Positions 35,693-42,981 of a DNA stretch of 45,634 bases are shown one piece after another. Location: the NCBI GenBank assembly GCA_017623935.1, contig JAGAOC010000006.1, positions 1-45,634 of the forward strand, written 5' to 3'. Source of the stretch: Agathobacter sp. (GTDB taxonomy: Bacteria; Bacillota; Clostridia; Lachnospirales; Lachnospiraceae). Within the stretch, counting starts at the first letter, position 1. Each line of letters starts with the position of its first letter. The translations under genes were made by a program, and so were the position numbers. The notes beneath the pieces were generated by a model. That model made no database searches. It was not told the origin of the DNA and saw only the letters and a list, made by a program, of their open reading frames with translations.

Positions 35693-36619
35693 TTAATTAT
35701 CTAAATTTAATAATTTTGCTCCGGTCATGAAATCTGCGATGATCTCTGCACAGCTTTCCTGCTTAGTGATCAGACCAGCACTCTGTCCAGCCATTACGCT
35801 TCCTAATTTCACGTCACCTTCTACTACAGCTTTTCTCAAAGCTCCCAGAGTAAGTCTTTCTAATTCATCCAGACTTGCTCCTTCTTTTTCCATCTTTAAA
35901 TACTCTCTTGTCATCTGATTGCGAAGTACGCGGATCGGATGACCGGTAGAACGACCTGTTACCTCAGAATCGATATCTTTTGCTTTGATTATTCGTTCCT
36001 TATAATTCTCATGAACGATAGATTCTTTGGATACTACAAATCGTGTTCCTACCTGAATTGCTTCTGCACCTAATGCAAACGCTGCCGCAAATCCTCTTCC
36101 GTCTGCGATTCCGCCTGCTGCGATAACCGGAATGTTCACTGCGTCAACTACCTGTGGAACCAGGGTCATGGTTGTCTGTGCTCCGATATGTCCACCGGAC
36201 TCAGTTCCTTCTGCGATAACCGCATCTGCACCGCCACGCTCCATCATCTTTGCAAGGGCTACACTGGCTACTACAGGAATGATCTTAACTCCTGCGTTTT
36301 TCCAGAGTTCTATGTATTTTCCTGGGTTACCAGCGCCTGTGGTTACGACAGGAACTTTTTCTTCCACGATAACCTGTGCGATCTGATCTGCTTCCGGATT
36401 CATCAACATAACGTTCACACCAAATGGACGGTCTGTCTTTGCTTTTACCTGACGGATCTGATCTCTTACCCACTCTGCTGGAGCTCCACCTGCGCCGATG
36501 ATTCCAAGACCACCTGCATTAGAAACGGCACTTGCCAGCTCATGAGTTGCTACCCATGCCATACCACCCTGAATAACCGGGTATTCAATTCCAAGAAGTT
36601 CAGTAATTCTTGTTTTCAT
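35693..36619 (-). CDS. fabK: FMN-dependent enoyl-ACP reductase II
   Basis: The 308-residue TIM-barrel flavoprotein completes each elongation cycle by reducing enoyl-ACP. ITELLGIEYPVIQGGMAWVATHELASAVSNAGGLG, GTESGGHIGAQTTMTLVPQVVDAV and VIAAGGIADGRGFAAAFALGAEAIQVGTRF are the nitronate-monooxygenase/FabK landmarks; the position next to acpP and fabD decides for FabK. No FabI or FabL gene is visible in the operon, so the strain is expected to be insensitive to triclosan at this step. Its ATG overlaps the acpP stop as TAATG. Confidence 0.93.
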   Translation of the reverse strand: MKTRITELLGIEYPVIQGGMAWVATHELASAVSNAGGLGIIGAGGAPAEWVRDQIRQVKAKTDRPFGVNVMLMNPEADQIAQVIVEEKVPVVTTGAGNPGKYIELWKNAGVKIIPVVASVALAKMMERGGADAVIAEGTESGGHIGAQTTMTLVPQVVDAVNIPVIAAGGIADGRGFAAAFALGAEAIQVGTRFVVSKESIVHENYKERIIKAKDIDSEVTGRSTGHPIRVLRNQMTREYLKMEKEGASLDELERLTLGALRKAVVEGDVKLGSVMAGQSAGLITKQESCAEIIADFMTGAKLLNLDN

Positions 36620-36852
36620 TATGCTTCCACACCTTTGTTTTTCAGATAATCCATTACTTCTCCAACTGTTGTAAGTTTCTCTAAATCTTCAGAAGGGATC
36701 TCTGTTCCGAACTCTTCTTCCATAGACATGATCAGTTCGAATAAATCTAAGGAATCTGCTCCTAAATCATCTTTAAAACTTGTTGCTTCTGTAATTCCTG
36801 CTGCATCTACTCCTAACTGGTCTGCGATCATTTCTTTCATTTTTTCTAACAT
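36619..36852 (-). CDS. acpP: Acyl carrier protein of fatty-acid synthase
   Basis: From ATG at 36852 (AAAGGAG eight bases upstream) the 77-residue acidic protein carries the growing acyl chain on phosphopantetheine attached to S34 in DLGADSLDLFELIMSMEEEFG. Longer in-frame extension to 36912 crosses the promoter leader and is rejected. It is the first gene of the fab operon and couples to fabK by a TAATG overlap. Confidence 0.95.
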   Translation of the reverse strand: MLEKMKEMIADQLGVDAAGITEATSFKDDLGADSLDLFELIMSMEEEFGTEIPSEDLEKLTTVGEVMDYLKNKGVEA

Positions 36853-36902
36853 AATCTTTTCTCCTTTAATCTGTGCTTTTCTCTTTTCTTTGATTTCGAA
36901 AC

Positions 36903-36995
36903 ATTTTGACAATCAAAATATTTACTTTGCAAAGTATATTCTCGCTGGAAAGAATTGTCAATAGCTTTTTTAAAAATATTTTGATTAGCAAACTA
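36903..36995 (-). promoter_or_regulatory. fab operon promoter with three dyads (FabT-like sites)
   Basis: On the minus strand TTGACA (36956-36961) and TATACT (36933-36938) are 17 bases apart. Three dyads surround them: ATTTTGATTGTCAAAAT (36903-36919) in the leader, the perfect palindrome TACTTTGCAAAGTA (36923-36936) over the -10, and TAGTTTGCTAATCAAAATA (36977-36995) upstream. The first and third resemble the TTTGATTATCAAA-type FabT consensus. Confidence 0.8.
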
Positions 36996-37034
36996 TTTTA
37001 ACAGTTTGTTCATAATTAGGACAAAAATGGACTT

Positions 37035-37058
37035 GGACAAAGTTCGTTGTCCTTTTTT
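37035..37058 (+). terminator. Terminator-like hairpin before the DUF3990 promoter
   Basis: GGACAA (37035-37040), a six-base loop, TTGTCC (37047-37052) and six Ts make a compact intrinsic-terminator structure on the plus strand. No plus-strand gene lies upstream of it, as the fab promoter faces away. Confidence 0.6.
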
Positions 37059-37076
37059 ATACGTTTATGGTATAAT
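37047..37076 (+). promoter_or_regulatory. Promoter 1 of the DUF3990 pair
   Basis: TTGTCC (37047-37052), an 18-base spacer and TATAAT (37071-37076) with extended TGG in front. The -35 is also the right arm of the terminator-like hairpin at 37035-37058. A second TGGTATAAT lies at 37149-37157, nearer to the gene. Confidence 0.55.
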
Positions 37077-37157
37077 GAGCGCAAGCGAGCTTGGGAGAGC
37101 GAAGCTCTCACACAACGAGCGGCGAAATGCGACCACAAGCTTTGCTTGTGGTATAAT
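37068..37157 (+). repeat. Structured 72-bp element between 9-bp direct repeats
   Basis: TGGTATAAT occurs at 37068-37076 and 37149-37157. Between them GAGAGC-GAA-GCTCTC (37095-37109) and CCACAAGC-TTT-GCTTGTGG (37133-37151) form perfect hairpins, the second reaching into the right repeat. GC content is clearly above the flanks. The layout fits a small inserted element with a target duplication, or a structured leader. Confidence 0.6.
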
Positions 37158-37191
37158 CTGTAAAGACAGATATATTAAGGAGGTTTTATAG

Positions 37192-37833
37192 ATGGAAAGC
37201 AATAACATTGTCACCCTTTATCATGGTTCCAAATCTGGTATCCAGGGCAATATTGCTCCGATCAGCCGCGGAAGATGTGATTTCGGACGAGGTTTTTATA
37301 TGGGTACAGACCGCACACAACCTCTTACCCTTATCTGTAATTATGAAAACTCTAAACTTTACACTTTAAAAGCCAATCTATCGGGACTAAAGATTTTAGA
37401 TATAGAGGTCGGTCTAGACTGGGCACTGCTTGTAGCATACAATCGTGGTAAAATGGAATCTATAAAGGGAACTTCTATTTACAATCATTTTAAAAATCTC
37501 ACAGATGGATATGATATGGTAATCGGTTATATTGCTAATGATCGAATGTTCACAGTTCTTGATCGATTTTTCAGAGGAGATATTACCGATGCAGCATTGA
37601 TCCATAGTTTATCTGCATTAAAGCTTGGTAAACAATATGTCGCCATTACTGAGAAGGCATGTTCCCAAATTCAGATTATAGAAGAAACAGCATTATCTGC
37701 TAATGACCTGGAGACACTAAAAATAGCAAGTGAAAAAAATCGTAAACAGGGAATCGCCTTAGCAGATGAGATATGCAGAAAATATCGCCGAGAAGGCAGA
37801 TTCTTTGACGAAATCTTAAAGGTGGGTGAATGA
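37192..37833 (+). CDS. DUF3990-like protein, possible ADP-ribosyltransferase toxin
   Basis: The 213-residue product has LYHGSKSGI and CDFGRGFYMGTDRTQP near the N-terminus, then GYDMVIGYIANDRMFTVLDRFFRG in the middle and KQYVAITEKACSQI. These fit the DUF3990 family as I remember it, whose H-x-S/T-like YHG and GFY motifs recall ADP-ribosyltransferase folds (RES/ART clans). The C-terminal 45 residues are charged and helical. The ATG has a strong AAGGAGG. A small gene follows one base after the stop. The gene lies alone on the plus strand between fab and thiT, like an accessory insertion. ART activity is inference, and only a toxin-like role is suggested. Confidence 0.6.
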   Translation: MESNNIVTLYHGSKSGIQGNIAPISRGRCDFGRGFYMGTDRTQPLTLICNYENSKLYTLKANLSGLKILDIEVGLDWALLVAYNRGKMESIKGTSIYNHFKNLTDGYDMVIGYIANDRMFTVLDRFFRGDITDAALIHSLSALKLGKQYVAITEKACSQIQIIEETALSANDLETLKIASEKNRKQGIALADEICRKYRREGRFFDEILKVGE

Positions 37834-37834
37834 G

Positions 37835-38266
37835 ATGACTTTAGACAGTTTCCAATTTCAACTTTGTGATATTCAGGGACGCTTATTTGAATTGAGTGTA
37901 AAGAAAAGATATGATTCAGCTTCTTTTATACAAACCTTTATGACAAGCCGATGTGCTGCGGCTCTTGATGATATCTATGACCGCCTACAATGGGCCGGCG
38001 AAGAATATATCCTAGAAGAACTTAACGATGAAGTGAAGGGACTGGCACAATCCCAAAACCAATTCTCCACGGAGGTTATGTATTGGGCAGGATATCTTTA
38101 CCGCTATTGGCACTTTTATACGGGACATAGCAGTAAAGATATCTACAGGATTGCGGATTCCAAAACCATGAATGAATCCTGGCTTGGATTCCATACCCTC
38201 GACAATGAGATGGCAATTGATAATTTGATAGAGATATACGACCAGAAAAAAAGCGCCAAATATTAA
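37835..38266 (+). CDS. Partner of the DUF3990 gene, putative antitoxin
   Basis: The 143-residue product from the ATG at 37835 starts one base after the TGA of the toxin-like gene. A GTG frame begins at 37826 but is too close to the AAGGTGG site. The sequence is acidic and helical: FELSVKKRYDSASFIQTFM, DDIYDRLQWAGEEYILEELNDEV, VMYWAGYLYRYWHFYTGHSSKDIY. I recognise no named domain, but this type of protein occurs next to DUF3990 genes in other Clostridia, as far as I remember. Coupling and size suggest an antitoxin or immunity partner. Nothing in the sequence proves it. Confidence 0.6.
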   Translation: MTLDSFQFQLCDIQGRLFELSVKKRYDSASFIQTFMTSRCAAALDDIYDRLQWAGEEYILEELNDEVKGLAQSQNQFSTEVMYWAGYLYRYWHFYTGHSSKDIYRIADSKTMNESWLGFHTLDNEMAIDNLIEIYDQKKSAKY

Positions 38267-38317
38267 GATTAGGGTGTCAAAAGGGCTAGAAAAACCAACC
38301 CTTTTGACACCCTAATC
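38267..38317. terminator. Long perfect inverted repeat, bidirectional terminator
   Basis: A 19-bp perfect stem, GATTAGGGTGTCAAAAGGG (38267-38285) with its complement at 38299-38317 and a 13-base loop, begins at the stop codon of the plus-strand gene and ends eight bases before the stop of thiT on the other strand. There is no T-run, so termination would rely on the strong stem. Confidence 0.7.
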
Positions 38318-38325
38318 ATATTCAT

Positions 38326-39000
38326 TTATTTCTCCGCAATCTCTTTCACATATCCTAATGCCTTATTCACTGGTGGCAGCGAGATCAAGATCATGGTGAT
38401 CAAAGCTTCCAGACCAATATATGCGCCATTGTATGCCAGAGAGTAAACTACTGCGCTGTTGAAGAATTCCGGTGTATAGGTCGCAAAAAAGATCCAACCG
38501 GACAGGAATGTAAAGAAATATCTTCCCAACACACCTGCTAAGTATCCCTTGATCAGTCCGTGTTTTGACTTAGAAAAGATTCCGGATAATCCCAGCGCAC
38601 CAAATGCAAATACATAATCCAATAACATCTGTGGGAAGCTGATGATATAAGGATCGATGATCAGCTGTAAGATACCATAAGCGATAGCGGTGGTAAGACC
38701 AGCTCCCAGCCCATACCAATAACCGATCAGCACGATAAAAAGCATACTGAATAAGGTCACAGAACCGCCCATTGGCATATTCACAACTTTTAACATAGAA
38801 GTAACCATTGCAAGTGCGATTGCCATAGCGGAAAATGCCAACTGTTTTGCGGTTAATTTTTTCCCTTTTCCAAAGATTGCACATCCAGCCAGAAGAATGA
38901 CCACCATACAGAGTACCAGTGCGGTATATCCTGCAGTAGTGAGCTGATAACTGGTTCCCCATTCATCCGTGACTGCTTTTGCAAAAATTGATAGTAACAT
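38326..39000 (-). CDS. thiT: Thiamine transporter S-component ThiT
   Basis: This 224-residue membrane protein of the energy-coupling-factor type binds thiamine in the membrane and uses shared ECF ATPases. Five to six hydrophobic segments include the KKLTAKQLAFSAMAIALAMVTSML N-terminal helix with the family's LAMAIAL-type stretch, GGSVTLFSMLFIVLIGYWYGLGAGL (S-component core), and FPQMLLDYVFAFGALGLSGIF. The upstream TPP riboswitch confirms the substrate. The frame has an additional N-terminal helix (about residues 20-40) not found in the shortest ThiT. ECF A/T genes are not in this window. Confidence 0.92.
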   Translation of the reverse strand: MLLSIFAKAVTDEWGTSYQLTTAGYTALVLCMVVILLAGCAIFGKGKKLTAKQLAFSAMAIALAMVTSMLKVVNMPMGGSVTLFSMLFIVLIGYWYGLGAGLTTAIAYGILQLIIDPYIISFPQMLLDYVFAFGALGLSGIFSKSKHGLIKGYLAGVLGRYFFTFLSGWIFFATYTPEFFNSAVVYSLAYNGAYIGLEALITMILISLPPVNKALGYVKEIAEK

Positions 39001-39035
39001 AAAAAAGTCCTCCTTTGCATATCTGCTAGGAGGAC
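39001..39035 (-). terminator. Riboswitch-linked terminator overlapping the thiT ribosome binding site
   Basis: On the minus strand GTCCTCC (39029-39035) and GGAGGAC (39007-39013) pair, and TTTTTT plus the ATG follow. The right arm is also the Shine-Dalgarno sequence of thiT. The hairpin can therefore end transcription and also hide the ribosome binding site. Confidence 0.85.
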
Positions 39036-39050
39036 TCTATAATCCTTATC

Positions 39051-39132
39051 ATGCTTCCTTACGCCAGTATTACCTGGTTCAAGTAGTGAGGGTCGATCTT
39101 ACATCATCTCAGCCATAGGGCACCCCTAGCAA
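39051..39132 (-). ncRNA. TPP riboswitch (THI element)
   Basis: The minus strand reads TGCTAGGGGTGCC, GGCTGAGATGATG, GACCCTCACTACTTGAACC, AGGTAATACTGGCG and TAAGGAAGCA. This gives the conserved CUGAGAUGA core, the GACCC...ACCUGAUCUGGAUAAU-like arm and the closing GUAAGGAAGC; P1 pairs TGCT with AGCA. Thiamine pyrophosphate is expected to switch thiT off. Confidence 0.96.
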
Positions 39133-39189
39133 ATCTTATTCATTTAAATCTGTCACAAAAATCTGCGACGATATCTTTTCCGATATAAA

Positions 39190-39218
39190 AGGATATTACA
39201 CTTCTTATCAATCGTCAA
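39190..39218 (-). promoter_or_regulatory. Promoter of the TPP riboswitch-thiT unit
   Basis: TTGACG (39213-39218) and TATCCT (39190-39195) are 17 bases apart on the minus strand, just upstream of the aptamer and within 20 bases of the glucokinase stop. Confidence 0.65.
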
Positions 39219-39234
39219 GTATTTTCTATGTAGA

Positions 39235-40173
39235 TTAATCCAGAATCATGTTCATGCAGCCATAGATTCCTGCATCATTTCCAAGGGAAGCCAGTTCAAA
39301 TCTGGTATCACGGCAAGCATGGAAAGATGTCTCAATAAAATGCTTCTGAATAGTATCGATGAGGATCTGTCCTGCTTTGGAAACGCCACCACCGATTACG
39401 ATAACTTCTGGATTAACAACACAAGCCATATTGGAAAGTGCGCCACCTAAGATCTGTCCTAATTCATCAACCAGATCCATAGCTACTTCGTCTCCTGCTT
39501 TTGCTTCATCGAAAATATCCTTTGCTGTTAACTCGCTAAATTTAGAAAGAGAAGTATTTTCAGCTGTTTTTGCAAGCTGTCTCTTTGCCATACGAACGAT
39601 TCCTGTTGCGGATGCATACTGCTCCAGACATCCATACTGTCCACAGTTACAAGCTTCGATCTCATCTGGATTCACAGTGATGTGTCCAATCTCTCCACCG
39701 GCTCCATTAGATCCGGCTACGATCTTGCCACCTACGATGATTCCACCACCTACACCAGTTCCTAAAGTAACCATAATGACATCAGTGCTTCCTTTTGCAC
39801 CGCCCTGCCACATTTCGCCTAAAGCTGCTACGTTAGCATCATTACCAACCTTTACGGTTAATCCTGTTAAAGCAGCTAACTCTTCTCCAACATTCATTCT
39901 TCCCCAGCCTAAGTTTACACAGCCGTTTACCACGCCGTCACTGGTTACAGGTCCTGGAACACCGATTCCTACACCCTGTACTTCACTCTTGCTGATAGCT
40001 TCCTGAGCAAGTTTATTGTCAATAGACTGAGCCACGTCAGATAAAATGTTCTTTCCGCCATTCTCTGTATTAGTCTTGATCTCCCATTTATCTAAGAGTT
40101 TTCCAGATGTCTCGAAAAATCCCATCTTGATCGTTGTTCCCCCGATATCTACTCCAAAACCATATTTCTTCAT
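39235..40173 (-). CDS. ROK-family glucokinase
   Basis: This 312-residue kinase phosphorylates glucose with ATP in the cytoplasm. GVDIGGTTIKMGF binds phosphate, VGNDANVAALGEMW holds the catalytic aspartate, VTLGTGVGGGIIV and the zinc motif CNCGQYGCLEQYAS are the ROK signature, and GAGGEIGHITVNP contains the sugar-binding histidine and glutamate. Domain length and motifs match the GlcK type. A different hexose or N-acetyl sugar cannot be fully excluded. No operator is evident apart from an extended -10 TGGTATAAT at 40264-40272. Confidence 0.9.
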   Translation of the reverse strand: MKKYGFGVDIGGTTIKMGFFETSGKLLDKWEIKTNTENGGKNILSDVAQSIDNKLAQEAISKSEVQGVGIGVPGPVTSDGVVNGCVNLGWGRMNVGEELAALTGLTVKVGNDANVAALGEMWQGGAKGSTDVIMVTLGTGVGGGIIVGGKIVAGSNGAGGEIGHITVNPDEIEACNCGQYGCLEQYASATGIVRMAKRQLAKTAENTSLSKFSELTAKDIFDEAKAGDEVAMDLVDELGQILGGALSNMACVVNPEVIVIGGGVSKAGQILIDTIQKHFIETSFHACRDTRFELASLGNDAGIYGCMNMILD

Positions 40174-40263
40174 ATTATAATTCCTCCCAAATTATTCTGC
40201 ACTTCTATAAGGCAGTTTTTCACGATCATTCATGCTATTTATTTCATGAAATATGCTTTAAAA

Positions 40264-40272
40264 ATTATACCA
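40264..40272 (-). promoter_or_regulatory. Extended -10 promoter of the glucokinase gene
   Basis: TGG-TATAAT on the minus strand lies about 90 bases before the ATG. No good -35 is present 17 bases upstream. The leader has no clear structure. Confidence 0.45.
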
Positions 40273-40370
40273 TAATCTTATCTATATTTCCATGAAAAAT
40301 ACCACATAATTTATAGAAAATTTTCGCTCTTGACCACCTTATTCCAACTGCCACCTGCAGAGTCCAGAAC

Positions 40371-42845
40371 CTAGTCACCTTCCGCTGGCAGGTTCTGCTC
40401 TTGAACATCTCCTATTTGATCTTGCTCCTGGCCATCTCCAGCTTGGTCTCCTCCGGCTTGATCTTGTCCGGTCTGCTCTCCTCCGGTTTGTTCTCCGGTC
40501 TGGCCTTCTCCAGCTTGATCTTGTCCGGTCTGGCCTCCTCCGGCTTGATCTCCGGTCTGCTCTCCTCCAGTTTGTTCTTGTCCCTGACCTGCTCCGGCTT
40601 GCTCTTGTCCCTGGTTTTCTCCGGTCTGGCCTCCTCCGGCTTGATCTTGTCCCTGGCCTTCTCCGGTCTGCTCTCCACCAGTTTGCTCTTGTTCTTGCTG
40701 CTCTCCGGTCTGACCCTGCTCTCCACCAGTTTGCTCTTGCTCCTGACCTTCACCTCCGGTCTGGCCTTCCATGCCCTGCTGATTCGCTTCCTGCCGCTCT
40801 TGCTGTTGTTGTTCCTGTTGCGCCTGCTGTTCCTGCTGGAACTCTTCGGAAAGCTGGGCATACGGCAAGAATTCCACCGCTGGCAGATCTGCATGGATCT
40901 CTTCCATATAATTCTTCCAAATCCGTCCTGGATAAGTATTACCACTTAGATCCTCAATCTCCTGCGGCATATCACAACCAACCCAGACACTGGTGGTATA
41001 GTATCTGGTATAACCTACAAACCAACCATCTTTATGAGAGTTGGTAGTTCCTGTCTTACCGGCGCAAGGCATATTTTCCAGTTTCATGTTGCGCGCAGTT
41101 CCGCTTTCCATAGTGGTCTTCAGAACGTCCGTCATCATTCGCGCCGCTGTTTTATCATATATCTGCTTTTCTACTGGTCGGGATACATATACCAGATTTT
41201 CATCCGAATCAATGATCGCCTCAATACAGGTTGGTTCCCGATAGACTCCATCGTTTACCAACGTTGCGTAGCCGGATGCCATTTCCAGTGCAGACATTCC
41301 CGTAGTAAATCCTCCTAATGCGGTTGCCAGTACTTTATCCGATTCTCGAATATCCGAAAAATTCATCTTCTTAAGATATGACAGACCAACTTCCGGTGAT
41401 AGTAGCTCATACAACTGCCATGCAATAGTATTTAAGGAATGTTCTACTGCAAAACGCAGTGTTACGTCCCCATAATATCGTCCCGTGGAATTTTCCGGTC
41501 CGTCTTTTAACTCATGATCATTGATCACGGTATCCGGCGAATAACCTTTTTCAAAAATAGGTGTATATACCAGTAATGGCTTAATAGAACTTCCCGGCTG
41601 TCTGTGACTCTGATATGCACGGTTTAAAGTGTAGGTGGAAAAATCCTGATCCCTTCCCCCTACGATCGCAACTACATAGCTTGTCGTATTGTCAATACAC
41701 ACCGCAGAGCCCTGCATTTTATAGACTCCGTCTTCGCCCACTTCTGTAAAACTCGCCAGTTCCGAATCTACTGCTTGCTGCAAAAGTTCCTGTTTTTCCA
41801 TGTCAAAAGTCGTATAGATCTTATAGCCACCTGTATATAATTTCTTACGACACTCTTCATACAACTGGGAGTAAGCCTCATTATAAGCCTCTTCCTCTTC
41901 CTCAGATTCAAAATAATACTGGAACTGAAAACCTTCATTCTCCATCAATGCTCTGGTTGCACAATAATATGTATAGGTATCCACATAATTGTTCATTGTG
42001 GTACCCTTGCTCTGCGCCGGATTCAAAACGATCTCTTCTGCTAGCGCAGCTTCATATTCCGCCTCGGTGATCACACCATCCTCATACATATTCTTAAGGA
42101 TCCTGTCACGACGCTCCAAGGTATGCTCTGGGTAAACCAGAGGGTCATAGTATAGAGGACTGTTCGGGATCGCACACAAAAATGCTATTTCCGATACACT
42201 GAGCTCACCCAATTCGCAATTAAAATAACCACGACAGGCAGCCTGAATCCCATAATATCCATTGGAAAAATAAATATTATTGAGATAAAATTCCATGATC
42301 TTGGTCTTACTATATCGCTTTTCAAGCTCCATAGCCACAAACATCTGCTGTACCTTGTACTGCCAAGTCGTACTATGTTCCAAATACATCAACTTTGCAA
42401 GCTGCATGGTAATGGTACTGCCACCCTGAGTGATCTTCTTCTTATCCATAATGTCTAATGCTGCACGAACAATAGCTTTATAATCTACCCCCTTATGGGA
42501 ATAAAACTTCTTATCTTCGATACTAATGACCGCATCGACAAATAATGCCGGAATATCTTCATATTCTACATAATCTGCTTCTACTTCCGTTTGTAGTTCC
42601 TGTATCAGGTTCCCGCTGGAATCATATACTGTACTAGTCTTGGCTGGAACAAAGTCACTTTCCGTAGAGCCCATGACCATAATACGTGCTTCTTTTTGCA
42701 GGGCTTCTACTTCTTCTGCATAGCCACTGCCAAAATAGTATCCGATCGCACCTAGAACAAGAAGGATCAAAACCACCTGTATTTTTACAAAAAACCAGAA
42801 TACTCTATGCTTTTTCTGCTTCTTTTTCTTCTTTTGCTTAGTCAT
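40371..42845 (-). CDS. Class A penicillin-binding protein (PBP1A-like)
   Basis: From ATG at 42845 (AAAGGAG before it) the 824-residue protein has a lysine-rich cytoplasmic start, one membrane helix (FVKIQVVLILLVLGAIGYYF), a GT51 transglycosylase domain and a transpeptidase domain. GT51 shows SIEDKKFYSHKGVD with the catalytic glutamate, GGSTITMQLAKL and KTKIMEFYLNNIYF. The transpeptidase shows GSSIKPLLVYTP (SxxK), EHSLNTIAWQ (SxN) and GKTGTTNSHKDGW (KTG). The last 150 residues are an almost pure Gly/Gln/Glu/Thr tail made of GGEQTG and GQDQAG variants. It polymerises and crosslinks peptidoglycan at the outer membrane surface. The extreme tail length is unusual. Confidence 0.92.
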   Translation of the reverse strand: MTKQKKKKKQKKHRVFWFFVKIQVVLILLVLGAIGYYFGSGYAEEVEALQKEARIMVMGSTESDFVPAKTSTVYDSSGNLIQELQTEVEADYVEYEDIPALFVDAVISIEDKKFYSHKGVDYKAIVRAALDIMDKKKITQGGSTITMQLAKLMYLEHSTTWQYKVQQMFVAMELEKRYSKTKIMEFYLNNIYFSNGYYGIQAACRGYFNCELGELSVSEIAFLCAIPNSPLYYDPLVYPEHTLERRDRILKNMYEDGVITEAEYEAALAEEIVLNPAQSKGTTMNNYVDTYTYYCATRALMENEGFQFQYYFESEEEEEAYNEAYSQLYEECRKKLYTGGYKIYTTFDMEKQELLQQAVDSELASFTEVGEDGVYKMQGSAVCIDNTTSYVVAIVGGRDQDFSTYTLNRAYQSHRQPGSSIKPLLVYTPIFEKGYSPDTVINDHELKDGPENSTGRYYGDVTLRFAVEHSLNTIAWQLYELLSPEVGLSYLKKMNFSDIRESDKVLATALGGFTTGMSALEMASGYATLVNDGVYREPTCIEAIIDSDENLVYVSRPVEKQIYDKTAARMMTDVLKTTMESGTARNMKLENMPCAGKTGTTNSHKDGWFVGYTRYYTTSVWVGCDMPQEIEDLSGNTYPGRIWKNYMEEIHADLPAVEFLPYAQLSEEFQQEQQAQQEQQQQERQEANQQGMEGQTGGEGQEQEQTGGEQGQTGEQQEQEQTGGEQTGEGQGQDQAGGGQTGENQGQEQAGAGQGQEQTGGEQTGDQAGGGQTGQDQAGEGQTGEQTGGEQTGQDQAGGDQAGDGQEQDQIGDVQEQNLPAEGD
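40390..40830 (-). repeat. Degenerate tandem repeats coding for the PBP tail
   Basis: Variants of GGTCTGCTCTCCTCC and GGCTTGATCTTGTCC recur along 440 bases in units of 6 to 18 bases, all in frame with the GGEQTG / GQDQAG tail of the penicillin-binding protein. Such DNA can change in length by slippage. Confidence 0.8.
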
Positions 42846-42902
42846 ATTCTCTCCTTTGAATCTATCCGGCTCTATTGTATCCTTTTTAGCCATTTTATGC
42901 AA

Positions 42903-42931
42903 CAAACCGACAGAGCTTTTCTGTCGGTTTG
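42903..42931 (-). terminator. Hairpin downstream of spoVT
   Basis: CAAACCGACAG (42903-42913) and CTGTCGGTTTG (42921-42931) form an 11-bp perfect stem with a seven-base loop between spoVT and the penicillin-binding protein gene. The T-run after it is weak. Confidence 0.65.
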
Positions 42932-42981
42932 CTTATTCTTTGCCATCAGTCAGCGTATTTTTGTCTTCTGACTTCTGCACA

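Noticed and set aside
36188-36649. Plus-strand frame of 153 codons across fabK and acpP
   Set aside because: It runs antisense over two well-supported genes and has unusual composition with many Cys.
38267-38317. The 19-bp inverted repeat as the end of a mobile element
   Set aside because: The two arms face each other in a short hairpin between converging genes, which is the layout of a bidirectional terminator.
40401-40949. Plus-strand frame of 182 codons, rich in Leu and Ser, opposite the PBP gene
   Set aside because: It is the antisense of the repetitive tail: the low-complexity composition and lack of a ribosome binding site show that it is a shadow of the real gene.
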